Shown here: piece by piece, positions 31,155-35,280 of the stretch
How positions within the stretch are numbered: position 1 is the stretch's first letter
Layout: every line of letters starts with the position of its first letter
Source of the DNA: Neglectibacter sp. X58
Lineage (GTDB): Bacteria; Bacillota; Clostridia; Oscillospirales; Acutalibacteraceae
Assembly: GCF_009936035.1 (NCBI RefSeq)
Contig: NZ_QWEO01000030.1
Span: 1 to 35,280, forward strand
Length of the DNA: 35,280 nt
Direction: 5' to 3'
Notes under the pieces: generated by a model
The model's input: the letters and a program-made list of their open reading frames with translations, nothing else
Told to the model about the DNA's origin: nothing
Database searches by the model: none
Position numbers and translations under genes: made by a program

Positions 31155-32123
31155 CTATTTCAGCTTTTCCACGATCCGCTTGGCAAGCACAGCGGCCTTG
31201 CAGTCGCTATGAGTCAGGCCCAGCTTACCGCCGCCCACGCCGGAGATAATACCTTTCTCCACCAGCTCCCGGATATCGTCCCGCCAATAGCTGGGCACCT
31301 CATCAATGGTGTTGTAGGTGGGGTTGATCTCATCGTACATCTTCTTAAATTCCTTGCCAGTCATGATGCTTTCCTCCTTTGCCGCCGGGTCTTTGGCCGA
31401 GGCAATTTTGTTGATGTAATCCAGGCACACCCAGCCCTCGCCGCAGTAGCCCCAGTTGCCGTCCTCTTTGGTAATGGTGAGCACCGTACCGTCCTCGAAA
31501 GCTTTAATTACCGAGCCGCTTACCGGGGCCGTGCGGCAGTTAAGACCGTCATCGGCGTTTACCTGGCCTTGGTACGGCTTAAAGGGGCCAGCGGGAGCGC
31601 CGCTCAATTTCTGGTTTACCTCTTTGGCAATCTGCCCCAGCCGGTTGTAGATATAATCGCCGGGGCAGGACTTGTTTTCAAACCAACGGTGGGCGGTCAT
31701 GTTCTGGAGGTTCACTTGGCCCACCAGCCCCTTGTCGGCCTGCCACAGCAGCCGCTTAATCGTGTTGCGCTTGCAGATATCCGCGCACAGCTCAATAAGG
31801 GACTTCCAGACATTGGCGTTGATGGCGTAAGGGTAAATAGCATCGCTTGCGCACTCAATGGTAATGGCCCGGTTGTCATTTGCCGCGCTGGAGGAACACC
31901 AGGAGCGGTCGCTTTCGTCCACAATGGTACAAATGCGGCCATCGTAGCCTATGCCATAGTTACAGCTGGCCCCTTTAGATGTACGGCTGAACTCGCTGCA
32001 CAGGGCCTCCACGCCCATCTGGCCCACCACACAATGGATGGTGATGGTGTCGATTTTGTGGTTCCGGGGGCTGTTGCAGTTGGGGCTTATTTGCCGCATA
32101 CAGCTTAAAGCGCTGTTACTCAT
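31155..32123 (-). CDS. phage endolysin, N-acetylmuramoyl-L-alanine amidase
   Basis: 322 aa from the ATG at 32123, which overlaps the holin stop. Domains: amidase_2/PGRP fold at about 20-165 (zinc ligands in ITIHCV, HRWFENKSCPGD, and NYGIGYDG context), an SH3-like wall-binding domain about 180-240 (ADDGLNCRTAPVSGSVIKAFEDGTVLTI and GWVCLDYI), and a C-terminal DUF-like region with the motif PSYWRDDIRELVEKGIISGVGGGKLGLTHSDC, an S-layer-homology-like helix. It cuts the bond between muramic acid and L-Ala in peptidoglycan to release phage. No signal peptide, so it depends on the holin upstream. Confidence 0.92.
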   Translation of the reverse strand: MSNSALSCMRQISPNCNSPRNHKIDTITIHCVVGQMGVEALCSEFSRTSKGASCNYGIGYDGRICTIVDESDRSWCSSSAANDNRAITIECASDAIYPYAINANVWKSLIELCADICKRNTIKRLLWQADKGLVGQVNLQNMTAHRWFENKSCPGDYIYNRLGQIAKEVNQKLSGAPAGPFKPYQGQVNADDGLNCRTAPVSGSVIKAFEDGTVLTITKEDGNWGYCGEGWVCLDYINKIASAKDPAAKEESIMTGKEFKKMYDEINPTYNTIDEVPSYWRDDIRELVEKGIISGVGGGKLGLTHSDCKAAVLAKRIVEKLK

Positions 32124-32469
32124 CCCGCGCCCCTTTCTCCGGCTCGAAAATTTCACCGGGCAGTAGGATTGTGTCCCTGGAGGCCCGTACCTTCTCGATA
32201 AGCTCATGGATGGGCGCGGCCCCTGCGGACAAAATAAGGCCCGTTATGATATAGGCCACGGCGGGCAGTTGGGCTGTGTAGCCAAACATGGCGAACACGT
32301 CCAGCCTAAAGAGGAACGCGAACAGGACGCCCAGCAGGGCGGCCCATACCGGGGCTTTTACATACCCCATAACCTTTTCGCCCACGATGTCCTTTACCCT
32401 GTCTACCAGGAACTGCACCAGGATAGCGAACACCAGCATAATGGCCACGGCCTTGGAAGTTTCCAGCAT
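32116..32469 (-). CDS. phage holin
   Basis: 117 aa with three hydrophobic helices (about 6-22, 40-55, 60-82) and a charged C-terminal tail (EKVRASRDTILLPGEIFEPEKGARDE). Typical size and layout of Firmicutes phage holins, which perforate the membrane at a set time. Overlaps the endolysin start by 8 nt; AAAGGAGA lies about 9 nt before the ATG. The family cannot be named more exactly from sequence alone. Confidence 0.8.
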   Translation of the reverse strand: MLETSKAVAIMLVFAILVQFLVDRVKDIVGEKVMGYVKAPVWAALLGVLFAFLFRLDVFAMFGYTAQLPAVAYIITGLILSAGAAPIHELIEKVRASRDTILLPGEIFEPEKGARDE

Positions 32470-32570
32470 GAAATATCTCTCCTTTGTAAATGAATTTTTT
32501 GCACCGTTTACAGGCCCTTTATAAGGGCCGAAAGCTGCCCATTTTGACCGCCCCCTTTTCTGTACATATG

Positions 32571-32630
32571 AAAAAAGGCCGGGGAAAACAGTAAATCGCT
32601 TTGCGATTAACTGTCACCCCAGCTTTTCCT
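32571..32630 (-). terminator. terminator between the small late genes and the holin gene
   Basis: Nested stems GGGGAAAACAGT... with the complement CCCC on the outside and ACAGTTAATCGC-type arms around an AAAG loop, ending in GGCCTTTTTTCAT on the minus strand. It separates the upstream four-gene block from the lysis genes and may be bypassed by antitermination or readthrough. Confidence 0.7.
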
Positions 32631-32632
32631 CT

Positions 32633-33046
32633 CTAAATTTTCACACCCACCAGCCTTGCAATGTGCCGCAGGTCATCCACCGGCGCATTGTAAAAAGCCT
32701 CATTCCAGAGCCAGTGTTCCTCATTGTCAGGCCGCTTATAGCGCCCACAAACAGGGTCGGCCCATACCTTTTCCCACTGCCCCGCTGCCCTGCCTTTACG
32801 GGCCTCCTGCGGCCCCAGGCGGGCTAGGATAAGCGTCACCAGAGTACCCCGTATCTTGCCCAGCCCGTCATCGTCCTGGACAAAATAGTCTTTCGTGTTC
32901 TGGCTGGCGGCGGCGCACAGCTTCCTGTTTTTCCAAAAGAGAAAGCCCTCCCGGCAGTCTAAAGCTGTGCCGTAGGGCAGATTGACCGGGCCGCTTAAAC
33001 CCTGGAACCGGGCACGGCGGCGGGCTATATATCTTTTATATGCCAT
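32633..33046 (-). CDS. phage protein of unknown function
   Basis: 137 aa from the ATG at 33046. The best ribosome site GGGAGGAGG lies about 9 nt upstream, inside the previous gene. Basic start (MAYKRYIARRRARFQGLSGPV), then LPYGTALDCREGFLFWKNRKLCAAASQNTKDYFVQDDDG and a C-terminal HWLWNEAFYNAPVDDLRHIARLVGV. I do not recognise a named family. Proteins of this type occur next to tail and lysis genes in Clostridia phages; a structural or lysis-accessory role is a guess. Overlaps the preceding gene by 11 nt. Confidence 0.6.
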   Translation of the reverse strand: MAYKRYIARRRARFQGLSGPVNLPYGTALDCREGFLFWKNRKLCAAASQNTKDYFVQDDDGLGKIRGTLVTLILARLGPQEARKGRAAGQWEKVWADPVCGRYKRPDNEEHWLWNEAFYNAPVDDLRHIARLVGVKI

Positions 33047-33602
33047 CCTCCTGGGCCTCCTCCCAGCCATATACTCCCGGCTCCCACACATTATTGTCCG
33101 CTGTAGAAATCCAGCGCTTTTCCTTATGGCTTACCTTGGCCCCCAGAGGGTATGCGTCCTGCGCCCCTATGGGCTGGCTCCAGGCGGGCCACTCCTCTGC
33201 CGGGTCGGATATCGCCACCCAAAGGCTGGGGGCCGCATCCGGCGTCCAGCCCTCTTGTGAAGTATGGGCTTGCAGGCATTTGTACAGCCTGCCGCCGTGC
33301 TGGCGTATCTGCCCTACAGCATAGCTTACCGGGCAGGCCCAGGGGGCGAAAAGCTCGGTATGCTCGGCAGCGGTCGCGGGGTCTATCTGCCCGCCCTCGG
33401 CCAGTGTGACAAACATAATGCCGCCCGTTTCGCTGGCCTTGTACAGCTCCCCGCCGCCATCCACCTGCTCCAGCATGATGGCGGGCACACCCGGCAGCTC
33501 CTCCCGGCCCAGCAGGCCGTATACTTTGCCCTCCCAGGCAATGCCCGTGGCCTCGTTTTCCGGGCACAAAACAAGGCACCCATTGCGGGTCTTATAGCTC
33601 AT
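33036..33602 (-). CDS. phage protein with two CBM5/12-like chitin-binding modules
   Basis: 188 aa. The C-terminal half holds two tandem aromatic-rich modules: WACPVSYAVGQIRQHGGRLYKC with ...GWTPDAAPSLWV (about 87-130), and WSQPIGAQDAYPLGAKVSHK with NNVWEPGVYGWEE (about 140-182). These match the chitin-binding type 3 (CBM5/12) pattern, often found at the end of tail-fibre or baseplate proteins. The N-terminal 80 residues are unrelated and contain LEGKVYGLLGREELPG-like stretches. It likely binds a surface glycan. The start overlaps the antirepressor stop by 4 nt (ATGA), so the two are translated together. Confidence 0.75.
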   Translation of the reverse strand: MSYKTRNGCLVLCPENEATGIAWEGKVYGLLGREELPGVPAIMLEQVDGGGELYKASETGGIMFVTLAEGGQIDPATAAEHTELFAPWACPVSYAVGQIRQHGGRLYKCLQAHTSQEGWTPDAAPSLWVAISDPAEEWPAWSQPIGAQDAYPLGAKVSHKEKRWISTADNNVWEPGVYGWEEAQEDGI

Positions 33603-34501
33603 GCCTCATCCCCTTCCTGCGGCGGGGCCGGGGGCGGCTGCTGGGGCTGTTCCGGGGCCTGGGCCTGCTGCAGGGCGTTAGCCAGGGCATTGTAGCCGCC
33701 AAAGTCGCTTTTTTTGCTTTTGCCCAGGGAGGGGTCTACAAAGCCAAAGAATTGATAGGCCCGGTCGTGGAAATCCACCTCAGCCTCGTTGTAATAGTCC
33801 AGCCATTCCTCCATAAACAGGCAGTCGTAGTAGGTTTTTACGGCGGGACTGGAAATGGTATAGCCGTTGATGGTACAGAACCGGGCGATCATGCTAAAGT
33901 TAAGGTTTTGCTGTTCCTCCATAGCGGTCAGCATTTCCTCCACCTTATGGACGATATCCGGCGGGAAGGTTTCCAGCTTGCACTTAGCGGGGCCGTCACT
34001 TGTGAAAAACGGGATCACCTCCGGGGCCGTGGCCGCTGGTGCTGCAGGCTGTGCAGGTTGCGCCGTCTCTTTCACGGTGGAAATAATGACGGGCACGATC
34101 TGCATCACCACCTGGGCGGCTACCGCAGCCGCAAACTGCGCCATCTGCTCCATGGTGAAGGGCTGCGCTGCACCCGGCATACTGTAGGTGCCGGTCTTGC
34201 GGAGAGTGGGCAGCACTTCATGGGTCACCCAGCGGGTGAACTTCTTGGCCTCTGGCTTGTCCGACCGCAGGATGACTTTGTACAGCCCGGACTCGTTGAT
34301 GATGGTCATTTTCTGGCCCCCGCCAAGGGTGTCCATCAGATGGACACCCTTTTCATCATCATCCAGCCGCCGTGCTGCGTTGCGGTTGTTCTGGATATCC
34401 AGAACTCGGCACACATCTGCCAGCACCCACCACGGCTCGTTGTCTTTCATGATCGTGCGTACCTCGTTGCCCTCGTAGTTGAATACCTGTATTGCGTTCA
34501 T
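33599..34501 (-). CDS. BRO-family phage antirepressor
   Basis: 300 aa. BRO-N domain in residues 1-105: NYEGNEVRTIMKDNEPWWVLADVCRVLDI, then INESGLYKVILRSDKPEAKKFTRWVTHEVLPTLRKTG. A low-complexity Pro/Ala/Gln linker (about 145-165) leads to an own C-terminal domain (about 170-275) of unclear fold, then a Pro/Gln-rich tail. BRO antirepressors relieve the prophage repressor, often after DNA damage. It sits directly below the Cro-like gene (gap 3 nt) in the operon facing the repressor. Unlike the usual order, the next genes are late-type, not replication genes. Confidence 0.88.
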   Translation of the reverse strand: MNAIQVFNYEGNEVRTIMKDNEPWWVLADVCRVLDIQNNRNAARRLDDDEKGVHLMDTLGGGQKMTIINESGLYKVILRSDKPEAKKFTRWVTHEVLPTLRKTGTYSMPGAAQPFTMEQMAQFAAAVAAQVVMQIVPVIISTVKETAQPAQPAAPAATAPEVIPFFTSDGPAKCKLETFPPDIVHKVEEMLTAMEEQQNLNFSMIARFCTINGYTISSPAVKTYYDCLFMEEWLDYYNEAEVDFHDRAYQFFGFVDPSLGKSKKSDFGGYNALANALQQAQAPEQPQQPPPAPPQEGDEA

Positions 34502-34504
34502 TTG

Positions 34505-34723
34505 TCATGCTCCTTTCTTAACTATGAAAATATCTTCAACTTTACAGTGAAGTGCCTTAGCGATCTCCCTGGCCCGCAAGGGGTGGACGCTGCTGGTCTC
34601 GCCGCTTTCAATGCGGTTAATAGCTTGGCCCCCAAGCCCAGCCGTCCTTGAAAGGCTATGCTGCGAAAGCCCTGCATCCAGCCGCCGCGTGCGTATCTCG
34701 GAAACTTTTGGGACTAAGTACAT
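34505..34723 (-). CDS. Cro-like XRE regulator
   Basis: 72 aa, helix-turn-helix: TRRLDAGLSQHSLSRTAGLGGQAINRIESGE, with the recognition-helix Gly/Gln at about 30-33. It has AAGGAGG 8 nt before the ATG. It heads the leftward operon and is transcribed divergently from the larger repressor, the classical cro position. Its likely binding sites are the three operators in between. Confidence 0.82.
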   Translation of the reverse strand: MYLVPKVSEIRTRRLDAGLSQHSLSRTAGLGGQAINRIESGETSSVHPLRAREIAKALHCKVEDIFIVKKGA

Positions 34724-34743
34724 TATTCTAACCTCCTTGCATA

Positions 34744-34833
34744 TTGTCCGTTTGGGATGTTTTTATATTATAATACACGTTCCGTTCGGACAAGTCAAGC
34801 CCTTTTTCAAATTTTCCTTGTCCATCTGGACAG
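34744..34833. promoter_or_regulatory. three operator sites of the prophage switch
   Basis: Sites with pattern TTGTCC-N4-GGACAA: 34744-34759 (right half degenerate), 34778-34793 (left half degenerate) and 34818-34833 (best, TTGTCC-ATCT-GGACAG). Centre-to-centre distances are 34 and 40 bp. The middle site lies in the spacer of the leftward promoter and the third covers the -35 of the rightward promoter, so both transcripts can be shut off and the repressor can control itself. Confidence 0.75.
34770..34798 (-). promoter_or_regulatory. leftward promoter of the cro/antirepressor operon
   Basis: Minus strand -35 TTGACT (34793-34798), 17-bp spacer, -10 TATTAT (34770-34775); a TATAAT overlaps at 34767-34772. 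Confidence 0.7.
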
Positions 34834-34846
34834 TTTTTGATATACT
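34818..34846 (+). promoter_or_regulatory. rightward promoter of the repressor gene
   Basis: -35 TTGTCC (34818-34823, inside the third operator), 17-bp spacer, -10 TATACT (34841-34846). The AGGAGG site lies at 34855-34860. Confidence 0.7.
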
Positions 34847-34870
34847 TACAGAATAGGAGGCGGTTGCCAC

Positions 34871-35280
34871 ATGAATATAGCAGCACAAATAAAGAATTTG
34901 CGGCTAAGTAAAGGTATCACGCAAAAAGAACTGGCTGAGCAAACTGGTATTGCATTACAATCAATAATTAACTATGAGAATGGCCGCAGAGAGCCCAATT
35001 CTAAGGCCATGGCGGCACTAGAACGATATTTTGGCGTGAGCGGCGAATTTCTCCGGGGTGGCGTGGATCGGGATGACTTTATGGAGAATATCCCCATAAT
35101 ACACGCCGAGTTGGATAGGGTGATAGCCCGAATGGGGCAATTTAAGGATGCCTATACCGTAAGCAACCAGGATGAGCAAGCCCTGGCGGCCAGCGTGTTA
35201 TCCCAGGCCCTTGAGCTTATTACAAAAAATCTCCTGCAGCAAAATAGGCCGGTCAACATGGCATATCAGGAAATCACAGG
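34871..35280 (+). CDS. prophage CI-like repressor (cut by window end)
   Basis: 136 codons visible, open to the window edge. N-terminal Cro/C1 HTH: LRLSKGITQKELAEQTGIAL, then INYENGRREPNSKAMAALERYF, followed by a region with a heptad-like pattern (IIHAELDRVIARM) and AALAASVLSQALELI. It looks like a CI-type repressor, though whether a LexA-like peptidase domain follows cannot be seen. It starts at ATG 34871 with AGGAGG about 10 nt upstream and is transcribed away from the Cro-like gene. Confidence 0.88.
   Translation, partial: MNIAAQIKNLRLSKGITQKELAEQTGIALQSIINYENGRREPNSKAMAALERYFGVSGEFLRGGVDRDDFMENIPIIHAELDRVIARMGQFKDAYTVSNQDEQALAASVLSQALELITKNLLQQNRPVNMAYQEIT

Noticed and set aside
31209-32108. 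299-codon plus-strand ORF opposite the endolysin
   Set aside because: Antisense to a clear amidase; no start signal.
33752-34651. 299-codon plus-strand ORF opposite the antirepressor
   Set aside because: Antisense to a clear BRO domain; it also crosses the Cro-like gene.

Overview
The window looks like chromosomal DNA of a GC-rich, Gram-positive gut anaerobe of the class Clostridia, most likely Oscillospiraceae/Ruminococcaceae. The grounds are strong AGGAGG ribosome binding sites, sigma-A type promoters, a T-box riboswitch, CdaA/CdaR, RqcH, an HPr with His15/Ser46, a lipoprotein sugar-binding protein and many GC-rich intergenic palindromes. This assignment is inference; there is no rRNA gene here. 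Layout: (1) 1-1218 is the edge of an integrated conjugative or plasmid-like element, with a RepA-type initiator gene whose middle holds five phased 23-bp repeats. (2) 1219-1658 is a tRNA-Ala(GGC) gene preceded by a 142-bp tandem repeat carrying copies of the tRNA 5' end. (3) 1722-12845 is a leftward housekeeping block: ptsH-like HPr, rqcH, nif3-like, trmK, a DUF1858 protein, trpS, an aminotransferase behind a T-box whose specifier reads as TGG (Trp), cdaR, cdaA, and a cysteine-desulfurase-like enzyme with an overlapping DUF3343 gene. (4) 13095-18950 is mixed: a seven-helix membrane protein with a degenerate GHKL-like tail, an N-acetylhexosamine kinase-like enzyme, a nucleotidyltransferase, an MGMT-like protein, a DUF3267 membrane protein and a NimA-like flavoprotein, separated by folded palindromic elements. 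(5) 19118-26926 is rightward carbon metabolism: a three-gene sugar ABC transporter (lipoprotein, double ATPase, permease), a duplicated-domain secreted protein, class II fructose-bisphosphate aldolase, a GNAT acetyltransferase and mannose-6-phosphate isomerase. (6) About 26930-29880 is a decayed mosaic: a VirD4 coupling-protein fragment, two truncated aldo/keto reductases and a frameshifted metallo-beta-lactamase-fold gene. (7) 29899-35280 is a prophage piece: XRE regulator, Dam methylase, amidase endolysin, holin, two small late-type genes, a BRO antirepressor, a Cro-like regulator, and a divergent repressor cut off by the window end. How the parts work together: NahK-like kinase, ManA, Fba and the ABC transporter fit uptake and catabolism of host-glycan sugars, with HPr as a possible carbon regulator. 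RqcH (alanine tailing), TrmK and TrpS belong to translation upkeep. In the prophage, one leftward operon runs from the Cro-like gene and antirepressor straight into lysis genes. It is controlled by a three-operator switch, and no head, packaging or replication genes are visible in it. The most unusual signals are the 23-bp phase-shifting repeats inside repA, the 142-bp tRNA-fragment repeats, the Trp T-box, the readthrough-trapping inverted repeat before the gene at 23369, and the compressed prophage operon.
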